Below, in pieces: positions 17,934 through 28,208 of a DNA stretch of 64,000 bases (position 1 is its first letter; each line of letters begins with the position of its first letter). Below the pieces are notes generated by a model, which saw only the letters and a list, made by a program, of their open reading frames with translations, did not search any database and was not told where the DNA came from. Source of the stretch: Bacteroidia bacterium (GTDB taxonomy: Bacteria > Bacteroidota > Bacteroidia > Cytophagales > Cyclobacteriaceae). The stretch spans positions 116,851-180,850 of the forward strand of contig JAUIAO010000005.1 in the NCBI GenBank assembly GCA_030425425.1, given 5' to 3'. Both the position numbers and the translations under genes were made by a program.

Positions 17934-20900
17934 GGTGGTTGATATTCAGTTTATCAATCCTCGTTTTGCTGATATCAGGTTGTGATTCCAGCGAAGTTTT
18001 TCATGAATTGTCACCAAGTAGGACAGGGATTGCGTTCAGCAATGATATAAGAGAAGACGACAAGTACAACGTTTACAATTACATGAATATCTACACCGGC
18101 GCGGGTGTAGCCGCCGGTGATATCAATAATGATGGATTGACTGACCTGTATTTTAGCGGAAATATGGTTTCAGGTCGCCTTTATCTGAATAAAGGCGGAT
18201 TAGAATTTGAAGACATCACAGAGACATCTGGTTTGACAAATTCCCGATGGGGAACAGGTGTAAGCATGGCCGATGTGAACCAGGATGGTTGGCTGGACAT
18301 TTACGTGACCGTTTCAGGTAGCGATGTATTGGAAGAGCGCGCGAACATGCTTTTCATCAACAATGGCGACAATACTTTCACTGACAAAGCAGCACAATTT
18401 GGCATAGCCGATACCAGACAATCCATGCATTCGGCCTTCTTTGACTATGACAGGGATGGTGATTTGGATTTGTACGTTTTAGTGAATCCGGCCTCATATG
18501 AAAGCATGGTCAATACGGCACAACCCAGAAAACTAAATGGCGAATCAGAAAGCACCGATGTGCTGTATCGAAATAATGATGACGGCACTTTTACGGATGT
18601 TTCGAGAGAAGCAGGGATATTGATAGAAGGGTATGGTTTGGGACTTGCCATCGCCGATATCAATAATGATCAGTGGCCGGATATCTACATTTCCAATGAC
18701 TTCATTGGGAATGACATTCTGTACATCAACAATGGTGATGGCACTTTTACCGATGAAATTTCAAAACACATCAAGCATACGAGTTATGCCGGAATGGGTA
18801 ACGATGTTTCGGATATCAATAATGATGGTTTGGCCGACATTATGGTACTTGACATGCGCCCCAGTGATAACAAAAGGCAAAAACTCATCATTTCTTCTAC
18901 TGGTTATGACAAGTTCCAACAGATGCTTTCTGCCGGCTATGATCCACAATACACGCGCAATACCCTTCAAATAAATCAAGGGAATGGCTTGTTCAGTGAG
19001 ACAGGATTCATGTCTGGTGTGAGTAGTACGGACTGGAGCTGGAGCCCGCTGTTTGCAGATTATGACAATGATGGCGACAGGGATTTGTTCGTAACCAATG
19101 GCTTTCTCCGAGATCTGGGCAATTTGGATTATATCCATTACAGCAGCACCTTCAATAATGCCATGGGAGATAGAAATGCCAAAATCCAGAATAAGCTAAA
19201 TGCCATCAGCGAGCTGGAAAGTGCTGATCTCACCGATTATGTTTTTGAAAATAGGGGTGACGCTATGTTTGATGACCAATCAAAGAATTGGGGAATTACC
19301 GATAAAAGCGTTTCTCATGGCGCCTTGTTCGCCGATCTGGACAATGACGGTGATTTGGAGATTGTGGTGAACACGATGAATAGTCCTGCAAAAGTTTATG
19401 AAAACCTGACGAATGAACAGAAAGAATTGAATTACCTCAAGGTGAAATTAAACGGGCCAAAAGGAAACTTAAATGGACTAGGAGCGAAGCTGGTTCTATC
19501 CTCTGCTGGCAAGAAGCAGTATTATGAGCATTACACTTCTCGTGGTTTCGAATCGAGTGTTGACCCCATTATTCATTTTGGTCTTGGAACATCAAAGACT
19601 GTCGACGTGCTGACACTTATCTGGCCGGATGGTCGAAAGGAAATGGTTAAAAATATTGGTTCCAATCAGCAAATAGTGCTCAGCTATAAAAATGCCGAGG
19701 TTTCTGAACATGAGGTGGTGAATTCAGAAAATGCCACCTTATTTCAGGATATTTCAGAAACTCAGGGTTTGGATTTCGAACATAAGGAAGATGATTTTGT
19801 GGATTTCAGAAATCAACCAATTATCCCACACACTTTGTCGAAAAACGGGCCTGGTATCGCTGTTGCAGATGTAAATGGTGATGGTTTGGAGGATTTTTAT
19901 GTTGGTGGAGCTAGCGGTCAGTTTGGGAGACTTTATACGCAATTGATTGATGGGACTTTTGAATCAAAAACGATTACCGAAAAACCTGATACAGAAGAGA
20001 TGGGGCTACTATTCTTTGACGCTGACAATGACGGTGATCAGGATTTGTACATCGCTAATGGAGGTACTTCATTCGAAAAAGGAGATCAGACATATCGAGA
20101 TAAACTGATGATCAATGATGGTAATGGTGTATTCAGAGAATATGCGCTATCGTCAGCATTTTCAAGCAGTTCCTGTGTGGTAGCTGCCGATTATGATCGG
20201 GACGGAGATCTGGATTTGTTTGTTGGTGGGCGCGTGGTGCCTGGTGCCTATCCTATGACTCCAAAAAGCTTCTTACTTCGAAATGATTCAAAAAATGGAA
20301 TATCCAGATTTTCCGATGCGACACCAGATAATTTGTCAGACATAGGCATGGTAACTTCTGCGCTTTGGACAGATTATGACAATGATGGTTGGGTGGATCT
20401 GATGGTAGTTGGAGAGTTTATGCCTATCACCTTTTTTAGGAATATCAATGGGAAAATGGGTGGCACTGAATTGAAAATTGCCCATTCTGAAGGATGGTGG
20501 AACAGTGTAACAGGAGGCGATTTTGATCAGGATGGCGACATAGATTACATGATCGGAAATCTGGGATTGAACAGTCGGTTTGTAGCCACTCCGGAAGAGC
20601 CGCTTTGCATCTATGCCAGTGATTATGACAAAAATGGTAAAGTAGATCCGGTGATGTGCTATTACATAGATGGTGAAAATTACACGGCACATACCAGGGA
20701 TGATATGATCAAGCAGATCAATGCCATGAGAAGCCGGTTCAAGACCTATGAATCTTATGCTTCGGCAAATTTTGAAGAGTCATTTTTGCCACAGGAATTA
20801 GAAAAAGCGCATATCGTAAAATGCGAACGCATGGAAAGTACGTATCTGGAAAATATGGGTAATGGCAAGTTCGAGATGAGCGCTTTGCCACTGGAAACCC

Positions 20901-21400
20901 AAGTGGCACCCGTTTTTGGAATGGTTGCCGATGATTTTGACGGGGACGGATTTCTGGATGCTTTGCTGGTGGGCAATTCGTATGCTACTGATGTTTCTAC
21001 AGGAAGATATGATGCCTCTGTTGGTACTTTTTTAAAAGGAAAAGGCGATGGCACATTTGAGCCGATGAAATTTACGGAAAGTGGATTTTTGGTGGATTCG
21101 GATGCTAAAGGGATGGCTGTTTTAACCAATTCGGATAAGCAAATGATTTTAGTCGCTAATAATTCTGCAAAGCTCAAAGCATTTGAGCAACCAGTTTATG
21201 GAAATAAGCTCAAAGCTGAGCCAATGGATGCTTCCGTGCTGATTACCACCAAAGAGGGCAAAACCTATAAACATGAGTTTTATTACGGATCTACCTACTT
21301 GTCTCAATCTTCCAGGATGTTGAATCTCAAAGACGGGTTGGATCGAATTAGTATAAAAGATTTCAAGGGAAATAATCGGGAAATCTCTCCCTTAAACTAG
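17930..21400 (+). CDS. FG-GAP/VCBS-repeat lipoprotein with ASPIC/UnbV domain (CRTAC1-like), paralogue 2
   Basis: A tandem paralogue of the preceding gene: 1156 residues, same architecture, lipobox ISGC with Cys18. Blades carry DINNDGLTDLYFSGNM, DYDRDGDLDLYV and DADNDGDQDLYI; the ASPIC/UnbV piece LIWPDGR sits near 560. Long blocks are nearly identical to the first copy, for example the region reading DPVMCYYIDG, while the N-termini differ, which fits an old duplication with divergence. Start ATG 17930 overlaps the upstream stop. The next gene follows after eight bases. No catalytic motif is seen. Confidence 0.88.
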   Translation: MRWLIFSLSILVLLISGCDSSEVFHELSPSRTGIAFSNDIREDDKYNVYNYMNIYTGAGVAAGDINNDGLTDLYFSGNMVSGRLYLNKGGLEFEDITETSGLTNSRWGTGVSMADVNQDGWLDIYVTVSGSDVLEERANMLFINNGDNTFTDKAAQFGIADTRQSMHSAFFDYDRDGDLDLYVLVNPASYESMVNTAQPRKLNGESESTDVLYRNNDDGTFTDVSREAGILIEGYGLGLAIADINNDQWPDIYISNDFIGNDILYINNGDGTFTDEISKHIKHTSYAGMGNDVSDINNDGLADIMVLDMRPSDNKRQKLIISSTGYDKFQQMLSAGYDPQYTRNTLQINQGNGLFSETGFMSGVSSTDWSWSPLFADYDNDGDRDLFVTNGFLRDLGNLDYIHYSSTFNNAMGDRNAKIQNKLNAISELESADLTDYVFENRGDAMFDDQSKNWGITDKSVSHGALFADLDNDGDLEIVVNTMNSPAKVYENLTNEQKELNYLKVKLNGPKGNLNGLGAKLVLSSAGKKQYYEHYTSRGFESSVDPIIHFGLGTSKTVDVLTLIWPDGRKEMVKNIGSNQQIVLSYKNAEVSEHEVVNSENATLFQDISETQGLDFEHKEDDFVDFRNQPIIPHTLSKNGPGIAVADVNGDGLEDFYVGGASGQFGRLYTQLIDGTFESKTITEKPDTEEMGLLFFDADNDGDQDLYIANGGTSFEKGDQTYRDKLMINDGNGVFREYALSSAFSSSSCVVAADYDRDGDLDLFVGGRVVPGAYPMTPKSFLLRNDSKNGISRFSDATPDNLSDIGMVTSALWTDYDNDGWVDLMVVGEFMPITFFRNINGKMGGTELKIAHSEGWWNSVTGGDFDQDGDIDYMIGNLGLNSRFVATPEEPLCIYASDYDKNGKVDPVMCYYIDGENYTAHTRDDMIKQINAMRSRFKTYESYASANFEESFLPQELEKAHIVKCERMESTYLENMGNGKFEMSALPLETQVAPVFGMVADDFDGDGFLDALLVGNSYATDVSTGRYDASVGTFLKGKGDGTFEPMKFTESGFLVDSDAKGMAVLTNSDKQMILVANNSAKLKAFEQPVYGNKLKAEPMDASVLITTKEGKTYKHEFYYGSTYLSQSSRMLNLKDGLDRISIKDFKGNNREISPLN

Positions 21401-21408
21401 ATGGAACA

Positions 21409-22725
21409 ATGAAAGCTATACCCTTCATATTAGTGATTGTTTTGGCATTTGGTTGTCAGAGCAGACATGATGTCAAGCAACTTGATGAATTTTCTGAACA
21501 ACAATTGGCCAGTTGGAACAGGAAATTGACAGATGTTATCGTCAATGATATTTTCACACCACCTGTCGCCAGCCGGATTTATGCTTATTCGAACATTGCG
21601 GCGTACGAGGCTGTTCGTTTCCAGGATCCGAACCTGAAATCATATGGCAGAATCCTCAATGGACTGAACGAAGGGCCAACGCCCGATGCAGATAAAACCT
21701 ATTATTTTCCTTTGGCGGAAATTGTGGCTTTCACCACTACAGCGCGTGAGTTGGTGTACAATGGTCCTATGGTAGATGAATTGGAGGCCGCTTATCTGGA
21801 GGAAATCAAGATGCAATCAATAGGTTCCGATATTTTCGATCGATCGGTGGCGTTTGGACGGGCTGTAGGGCAACATGTAGTGAAGTGGGCAAAGGCCGAT
21901 GGCTACAACGAGCGCACTTCCAATATGGCCTATACTGTAAATGATGATCCGGCACGATGGAGGCCAACTCCCCCTGATTATGCAGAGGGTATTGAACCTC
22001 ACTGGAATAAGTTGCGACCATTTCTGATGGATTCAGCGAGCCAGTTTAATCCCGGCCCTCCCACCGCATTCGATACCAATCCTGAGTCGGATTTCTATAA
22101 GGAAACCATGGATGTGTATAATGCTGTAATAAATGGAGATGACGAGAAGTTAGCGATTGCGAAATTCTGGGACTGTAATCCGAACATCTCATACACCCAG
22201 GGACACGTGATGTATTTCCATCAGCAAATTTCACCTGGTGGACATTGGATACATATTGCCTGTCAGGTGCTGGAAGCGGAAAAACTGGATGAAGTGCAAT
22301 CAGCCCTAACCATGTCCAAGGTAGCACTCACCATAGCAGATGCATTCATCAGCTGCTGGGATGAAAAGTATCGAAGTGCGTTGGTTCGCCCAGAGACTTA
22401 TATCAACCGATACATCGATAAGGATTGGATGCCGATCCTTCAAACTCCGGCATTCCCGGAGCATACCAGTGGACACAGCGTAGCTTCTGCCAGTGCCTCC
22501 ACCATACTAACAAATCTTTTTGGTGAAAAATATCATTTTGTGGATTCTACAGAGGTGCCGTATGGGCTACCTACTAGAAGCTACGAATCATTCTTGGAAG
22601 CGGCAGAAGAAGCCGCCATCAGCAGACATTATGGTGGAATTCACTATATGCCGGCCATTACTAAAGGCGTGAGCCAGGGTAAAAATGTAGGGAATATGGT
22701 CATTCAAAAACTGGAAAATTTCTAA
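21409..22725 (+). CDS. Vanadium-dependent haloperoxidase / PAP2-type lipoprotein
   Basis: A 438-residue lipoprotein (lipobox AFGC, Cys16). All three parts of the vanadate/phosphate-binding site shared by vanadium haloperoxidases and class A acid phosphatases are present: KYRSALVRP, the SGH motif with His356 in EHTSGHSVAS, and SRHYGGIHY with Arg406 and His412. The family either oxidises halides with peroxide or removes phosphate; the sequence alone does not decide. It lies eight bases after the second FG-GAP gene and one base before the GH36-like gene, so it belongs to this glycan operon, which is unusual for a haloperoxidase in the narrow sense. Confidence 0.85.
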   Translation: MKAIPFILVIVLAFGCQSRHDVKQLDEFSEQQLASWNRKLTDVIVNDIFTPPVASRIYAYSNIAAYEAVRFQDPNLKSYGRILNGLNEGPTPDADKTYYFPLAEIVAFTTTARELVYNGPMVDELEAAYLEEIKMQSIGSDIFDRSVAFGRAVGQHVVKWAKADGYNERTSNMAYTVNDDPARWRPTPPDYAEGIEPHWNKLRPFLMDSASQFNPGPPTAFDTNPESDFYKETMDVYNAVINGDDEKLAIAKFWDCNPNISYTQGHVMYFHQQISPGGHWIHIACQVLEAEKLDEVQSALTMSKVALTIADAFISCWDEKYRSALVRPETYINRYIDKDWMPILQTPAFPEHTSGHSVASASASTILTNLFGEKYHFVDSTEVPYGLPTRSYESFLEAAEEAAISRHYGGIHYMPAITKGVSQGKNVGNMVIQKLENF

Positions 22726-22726
22726 G

Positions 22727-24583
22727 GTGAAAGCTCGAATTTTACTGCTTGCTTTAATCCTCTGTGTATTTTCCTCAACAGATATTGAGGCGCAGGATTT
22801 GGATCGCCCTGAGCTTATTTCTCTTCCTGAGATTGATTTGGAAATTGAAGTGTTGAGGGATCAGGAAGAGTGGAATCTAAGTTGGAGCATTTCAACTCTT
22901 GAAAAGGATCGTGTTCAATTGGATTTACATTTCGAAAGTCAAACTCCAGTTTCTCCGAAAGAGGTTTTGCTCAAATGGAAAATGCCTTCAAAGGGAGCAG
23001 CAGGACTTTGGCATCCGGTGCTAGGACAGGACAAAAGCTTAAAACCGGATTGGATGAGTGATGTGGTGCAGTCCAGAGCTGCGGTGGATGCACCGATTAT
23101 CGGTTATTTTTCTTATGAGGACAAAAATCTCCTGACGGTAGCTTGTTCGGATGCTGTGAATAAAATAGGAATGCATGGAGCCATCAGGGAAGAAGATGCC
23201 ATGCTGCATAGCAGGGTCAGGCTTTTCAGTGAAGCCATTCCGTCAACAACGGATTATCAAGTGAGTATTTTGTTTGACATGAGGAATATTCCTTATGATC
23301 AAGCCCTTCAGTCAGTTGCTCAATGGTGGGAAACGTTTGAGCATTTATCACCCGCTGAAGTGCCGGATGCTGCCCGACTACCGATGTATTCTACATGGTA
23401 TTCGTATCATCAGTCGATTTCAGAAAAACCTTTGATTGCAGAATGTGAAAAGGCAAAGGAGCTAGGGTACGAAACGATCATTGTTGATGATGGCTGGCAA
23501 ACGATGGACAGCAATCGCGGGTATGCTTACACAGGTGACTGGAACCCGGATCGGATTCCGAACATGGCAGGATTCGTCGAGGATGTTCACGAAACTGGCA
23601 TGAAAATCATGCTTTGGTATTCTGTGCCTTTCGTTGGGACGAAATCACAGGCATATGAACAATTCAAAGGCAAATTCCTCTACGAACGAAAAGGGCTTGA
23701 CGCATTTGTGCTGGATCCCAGATATCCCGAGGTGAGGAATTATCTGATTGATACTTATAAGAAAGCCTTAGTTAATTGGGATTTGGACGGATTTAAACTT
23801 GATTTTATTGATGATTTTCATGCTGTAGATTCTACAGAGTTGACAGCTGAAAACGGACGAGATTTTGCGTCTGTGAATGAAGCCGTGGATCAAATGATGA
23901 CCGATATCCTTCGGGAGTTGAAGAACATTAAACCTGATATTTTGATAGAGTTTCGGCAGAAATATATTGGCCCATCCATGAGGAAATACGGCAACATGTT
24001 CCGTGCTGCAGATTGTCCGAATGATGCTGTTACAAATCGTGTACGAATTACAGATTTGAGGTTGACAAGCGGTAAAACTGCTGTGCACTCTGATATGCTG
24101 ATGTGGGATGTCAATCAATCTGCAGAAGTGGCGGCATTGCAGTTGCTTAATGTAATGTTCAGCGTCCCTCAGCTGTCAGTGAGACTTGATGACCTTCCTG
24201 AGGAACATTATCAAATGGTGCAGTTTTATACGGATTATTGGATTGAGAACCGGGCAATCTTGTTGGATGGGCAATTCACAGCAAAGCAGCCAATGTCAAA
24301 TTATCCGGTCGTTTCAGCTAAAAAGGAGGATCATTTAATCGTAGGATTGTACGCTGATGAGTGGTTGACTTTGGATCAGACGGCACAAAAAATTGACATC
24401 ATCAATGGTAAAGGCTCGAAGGAAATCATATTTAACAATGAGGGGAAATCAAGGACATATTCAGTGACCATTTATGATTGCCAGGGAAATATTGCTTCCA
24501 GTAAAAAAATCGAATTAAAATCAGGAGCTAACCTGTTGGATGTACCACCATCTGGGTTGTTGAGGTTGGTTTCTTTAAAATAA
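22727..24583 (+). CDS. Secreted GH36-like (clan GH-D) glycosidase, probable alpha-galactosidase
   Basis: A 618-residue protein starting at GTG 22727, one base after the upstream stop; no ATG near it would keep the signal peptide (1-22, ending DIEAQ). An N-terminal beta domain (about 25-215) precedes a TIM barrel opening with MYSTWYSYHQ and IIVDDGWQ (253-258). Asp359 in DGFKLDF is the expected nucleophile, and an Asp in FRAADCPND (429 or 433) the acid/base. These match clan GH-D. Alpha-galactosidase fits the neighbours, but related enzymes with other specificities exist. Probably periplasmic. Confidence 0.8.
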   Translation: MKARILLLALILCVFSSTDIEAQDLDRPELISLPEIDLEIEVLRDQEEWNLSWSISTLEKDRVQLDLHFESQTPVSPKEVLLKWKMPSKGAAGLWHPVLGQDKSLKPDWMSDVVQSRAAVDAPIIGYFSYEDKNLLTVACSDAVNKIGMHGAIREEDAMLHSRVRLFSEAIPSTTDYQVSILFDMRNIPYDQALQSVAQWWETFEHLSPAEVPDAARLPMYSTWYSYHQSISEKPLIAECEKAKELGYETIIVDDGWQTMDSNRGYAYTGDWNPDRIPNMAGFVEDVHETGMKIMLWYSVPFVGTKSQAYEQFKGKFLYERKGLDAFVLDPRYPEVRNYLIDTYKKALVNWDLDGFKLDFIDDFHAVDSTELTAENGRDFASVNEAVDQMMTDILRELKNIKPDILIEFRQKYIGPSMRKYGNMFRAADCPNDAVTNRVRITDLRLTSGKTAVHSDMLMWDVNQSAEVAALQLLNVMFSVPQLSVRLDDLPEEHYQMVQFYTDYWIENRAILLDGQFTAKQPMSNYPVVSAKKEDHLIVGLYADEWLTLDQTAQKIDIINGKGSKEIIFNNEGKSRTYSVTIYDCQGNIASSKKIELKSGANLLDVPPSGLLRLVSLK

Positions 24584-24588
24584 TCAGT

Positions 24589-26562
24589 ATGAACAGATTT
24601 CGAATATTCAGTATGACCACAGTGCTTTTTTATGTTCTGCTATTTGGGGCGCAGGAATCGATTGCTCAAACTTTCGCGTTGCAATCTCCTAATGGAAGCA
24701 ATGTAATTGAGGTCAATGTAGGTGAAAACATTGCTTATTCAGTAAAGCACAATGAGCAGGTAATTCTGGATTATTCTCCGGTCTCCATGACCATTGGAGG
24801 TAAGGAACTTGGTGTAAAACCAGTCTTGAAGAATGAGAAAAGAAACTCAGTCAATCAAATTGTAAATCCTGTGGTAAGGGTCAAAGGAGCTTCCATCACG
24901 GAAAACTACAATGAATTGACACTGACCTTCAAAGGCAATTATGCAGTATCGTTCAGGGCTTTCGATGAAGGAATCGCCTATCGCTTTGAAACCACCATGA
25001 AAGGAGAAGTTCAAGTGGGTGCTGAACAGATTTCTTATCATTTTCCGAAAAATTTTACAGGATCTTTTCCATTGGCTGATGGTTTCTACTCCCACCAGGA
25101 GCGGAATTATACGAGTTTGACTTTAAATGAATTTCCTGACGATACCATGTCCACCATTCCGGCACTGATTCATTTCGACAATGGTGTGAAAGCTGTCATC
25201 ACCGAAGCTGATCTTTACGATTATCCGGGCTATTTTCTGAAAAAGGGAAAGGGAACTTCTTTAGAAGCTGCGTTTCCATATTTCCCGGCAAAAATTGAGG
25301 TATTGAGCGATCGGGATGAAAAGCCTGTTCGGAGAGAAGCATTTATGGCCCAAACCAGCGGAAGAAGAACATTCCCGTGGCGAATGATGGCGATTTCTGA
25401 TAATGACAAGGAGCTATTGGAAAATGAAATGGTTTATCTGCTTTCACGAGAATTGAAATTGGACAATACTGATTGGATCAAACCGGGGAAAGTAGCATGG
25501 GACTGGTATAATGCCAATAACATCTACGGTGTGGATTTCAAATCCGGAATCAACACAGAGACCTATAAATACTATATCGATTTTGCGAGTAAGTACGGTT
25601 TGGAATATGTGATTTTGGATGAAGGTTGGTATGACATCAAGACGAATGATTTGATTAATCCAATTGCGGATATCAGAATGGAAGATCTGGTGTCCTACGG
25701 TAAGGAAAAGAATGTCGGAATCATTCTTTGGGTGACCTGGAAAGCCTTAAATGACAACTTGATTCCAGCTTTAGATCAGTTTAAAAAGTGGGATATCAAA
25801 GGGATAAAAGTTGATTTTATGCAGCGTGATGATCAGTGGATGGTGCAGTATTATGAGCGAGTGTCTAAAGCAGCTGCAGATCGACAAATGTTGGTGGACT
25901 TTCACGGCTCGTACAAACCATCTGGTTTGCGAAGAGCGTATCCTAATTTGATATCTCGTGAATCTGTGAAAGGATTGGAACAGAATAAGTGGGAGGGAAT
26001 GATGGCTAACCCAGAGAATGACTTGCAAATTCCATTCACAAGGATGTTGGCTGGCCCTGTTGATTACACGCCTGGAGCCATGAACAATGCCCAGTTGAAC
26101 AATTATCGATGGAATTTCGAACGCCCCATGTCACTAGGCACGAGATGCCATCAACTGGCCATGTATGTGGTGTATGAAAGTCCACTTCAAATGCTAGCCG
26201 ATGCGCCATCCAACTATCTCAAAGAAGCAGAATGTATGGAGTTTTTGTCAGAAGTTCCTTCCGTTTGGGATGAAACCAAAGCTCTGGATGCACAATATGG
26301 AGATTATGTGCTCATGGCGAGAAAGAGCGGAGAAGATTGGTATGTTGGCGCCATGACCGATTGGGATGCTAGACCTTTAGAAGTTGATTTTTCTTTTTTG
26401 GGTGAAGGAAAATTTAACATCGATATTTATCAGGATGGGGTAAATGCTGACAGATATGGAAGTGATTTTAAACGAATAAATCAGGAAATCACCTCATCGG
26501 ACAAATTGCTAATTCACCTGGCGCCAGGTGGTGGTTGGGTAGCAAGAATTGTGAAACAGTAG
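24589..26562 (+). CDS. Secreted GH97 glycosidase, retaining alpha-galactosidase type
   Basis: A 657-residue GH97 protein with a signal peptide (1-27), an N-terminal beta-super-sandwich (about 28-290), a TIM barrel opening with KVAWDWYNANNIYG (301-314) and a C-terminal beta domain. Asp409 in GIKVDFMQRDDQ stands where retaining GH97 enzymes have their nucleophile, and Glu464 in KGLEQNKW is a fitting acid/base. Inverting alpha-glucosidases of the SusB type use a different glutamate, so a retaining alpha-galactosidase like the characterised Bacteroides enzyme is the better call. Start five bases after the GH36-like gene. It likely acts in the periplasm on imported alpha-galactosides. Confidence 0.88.
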   Translation: MNRFRIFSMTTVLFYVLLFGAQESIAQTFALQSPNGSNVIEVNVGENIAYSVKHNEQVILDYSPVSMTIGGKELGVKPVLKNEKRNSVNQIVNPVVRVKGASITENYNELTLTFKGNYAVSFRAFDEGIAYRFETTMKGEVQVGAEQISYHFPKNFTGSFPLADGFYSHQERNYTSLTLNEFPDDTMSTIPALIHFDNGVKAVITEADLYDYPGYFLKKGKGTSLEAAFPYFPAKIEVLSDRDEKPVRREAFMAQTSGRRTFPWRMMAISDNDKELLENEMVYLLSRELKLDNTDWIKPGKVAWDWYNANNIYGVDFKSGINTETYKYYIDFASKYGLEYVILDEGWYDIKTNDLINPIADIRMEDLVSYGKEKNVGIILWVTWKALNDNLIPALDQFKKWDIKGIKVDFMQRDDQWMVQYYERVSKAAADRQMLVDFHGSYKPSGLRRAYPNLISRESVKGLEQNKWEGMMANPENDLQIPFTRMLAGPVDYTPGAMNNAQLNNYRWNFERPMSLGTRCHQLAMYVVYESPLQMLADAPSNYLKEAECMEFLSEVPSVWDETKALDAQYGDYVLMARKSGEDWYVGAMTDWDARPLEVDFSFLGEGKFNIDIYQDGVNADRYGSDFKRINQEITSSDKLLIHLAPGGGWVARIVKQ

Positions 26563-26582
26563 TGATCGTTACTTAGAAGGCA

Positions 26583-28196
26583 TTGAAAGGGTTTTCAGGA
26601 TTAGATATTGTCATTTTTGCGGCCTATTGTGCCATTATCCTTTTTGTCGGTTTATTCTTTTCGCGAGATAAAAAAAACAAACATCAGAATGTAGATAAAT
26701 ATTTCCTCGCTAATAAATCATTGCCGTGGTGGACGATTGGCACCTCTATCATCGCTGCGAATATTTCAGGTGTTCAATTCATCGGAATGACTGGATCCGG
26801 GTTTGCTTCCGGGTTAGCGATTGCCTCCTATGAATGGATGTCAGCTGTGACGATCATTATCATCGCCAAGTTTTTCATTCCTATTTATACCAGATTAAAT
26901 ATTTACACAATTCCTGAGTTCATTGAGCAGCGTTTTAGTTCTCGACTGAAGACGATTTTAGCTGGATTTTGGATCGTCCTTTATGTGTTTGGTCTGGCAT
27001 CATCCATTTATTTGGGTGCTCTGGCGCTATCTACCCTTACAGGCTTTTCCATGTTCTGGATCATCATCGGGTTGGGACTTTTTTCTGCAGGATATTCATT
27101 TTATGGAGGGTTGAATGCCATTGCCTGGACAGATACTATTCAGGTCTTAGTACTAGTCGTAGGAGGGCTGGTTACCACCGTTTTTGCCTTGAATCTTTTG
27201 AGCGAGGATCAGGGTTGGTTATCTGGTTTTATCCAGCTTATGGAGGAGACGCCTGAGCGGTTTAATATGATTTTGGACAAATCGAATCCAGAATACATTC
27301 ATTTGCCGGGAATTTGGGTGTTGATAGGAGGGATGTGGGTAGCCAATCTGTTTTATTGGGGGTTCAATCAATACACCATTCAGCGTGGACTGGCGGCCAA
27401 ATCAGTGAAAGAAGCGCAGCGTGGTATGTTGTTGGCTGCCTTTCTCAAATTACTAATGCCAATCATCGTAGTACTTCCTGGTATGGCCGTCTATGCACTG
27501 ATAAACAAACCTGATTTCATCGCTCAATTGGATCCTATATTTTTAAATCATATGCCAGCACCGGGTTCTAGTGATAGGGCTTATCCATGGTTGCTGGGAT
27601 TACTGCCTTCCGGATTGAAGGGGATAGCAGTTGCCGCCCTGATTGCTGCCATAGTTTCATCTATTGCTTCCATGTTGAATTCCATTTCAACACTCTTTAC
27701 GATGGATATTTACTCAGAAATCATTCACAAAAAGGCTGATGATAAAGCTGTTGTAAGAGTAGGGAGGGTCACTTCCATGGTCGTGTTGATCATTTCCTGT
27801 GTTATGGCTCCACTACTGGGAGGCATTGATCAGGCATTTCAATTCATTCAGGAATACTCAGGGATATTCTCACCCGGTCTATTGGCGATACTTATGCTTG
27901 GGCTTTTTTGGAAGAAAACCACCTCCAGAGCAGCGGGTTATGGGGCTGTTTTTTCTATTCCTATAGCATTTAGTCTAAAAATGATCGAAGATTTTCCCTG
28001 GATGCATCAGATGAGTATTACATCAATTGCTACAGTTGCAATAGTGATCTTTTTAAGTCTTTATCAGAAAAAACCAAACAGCAAATTTCTAAAAATTGAT
28101 TGGACCAATCGTCCCTTAAAAACCGATGGTGTGTTCAATTTTATTGCGCTCGTAATTCTCCTTTTGTGCGCCGTTTTGTATGGTTTGTATTGGTAA
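26583..28196 (+). CDS. Sodium:solute symporter (SSS family), probable sugar importer
   Basis: A 537-residue inner-membrane protein with about 13-14 hydrophobic segments. The start is TTG at 26583; it keeps the first helix (GLDIVIFAAYCAIILFVGLF), which homologous symporters have. Helix 2 carries ANISGVQFIGMTGSGFA, close to the SSS sodium-site region, and FYGGLNAIAWTDTIQ is the family signature segment. In this operon it would import the monosaccharide freed by the GH36-like and GH97 enzymes, most simply galactose. It begins 20 bases after the GH97 gene. Confidence 0.88.
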   Translation: MKGFSGLDIVIFAAYCAIILFVGLFFSRDKKNKHQNVDKYFLANKSLPWWTIGTSIIAANISGVQFIGMTGSGFASGLAIASYEWMSAVTIIIIAKFFIPIYTRLNIYTIPEFIEQRFSSRLKTILAGFWIVLYVFGLASSIYLGALALSTLTGFSMFWIIIGLGLFSAGYSFYGGLNAIAWTDTIQVLVLVVGGLVTTVFALNLLSEDQGWLSGFIQLMEETPERFNMILDKSNPEYIHLPGIWVLIGGMWVANLFYWGFNQYTIQRGLAAKSVKEAQRGMLLAAFLKLLMPIIVVLPGMAVYALINKPDFIAQLDPIFLNHMPAPGSSDRAYPWLLGLLPSGLKGIAVAALIAAIVSSIASMLNSISTLFTMDIYSEIIHKKADDKAVVRVGRVTSMVVLIISCVMAPLLGGIDQAFQFIQEYSGIFSPGLLAILMLGLFWKKTTSRAAGYGAVFSIPIAFSLKMIEDFPWMHQMSITSIATVAIVIFLSLYQKKPNSKFLKIDWTNRPLKTDGVFNFIALVILLLCAVLYGLYW

Positions 28197-28208
28197 AAAG
28201 TAGTAGTA

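Noticed and set aside
20336..21177. Long minus-strand frames within the second FG-GAP gene
   Set aside because: Produced by the repeated DxDNDG codons of the real gene; no independent signal.
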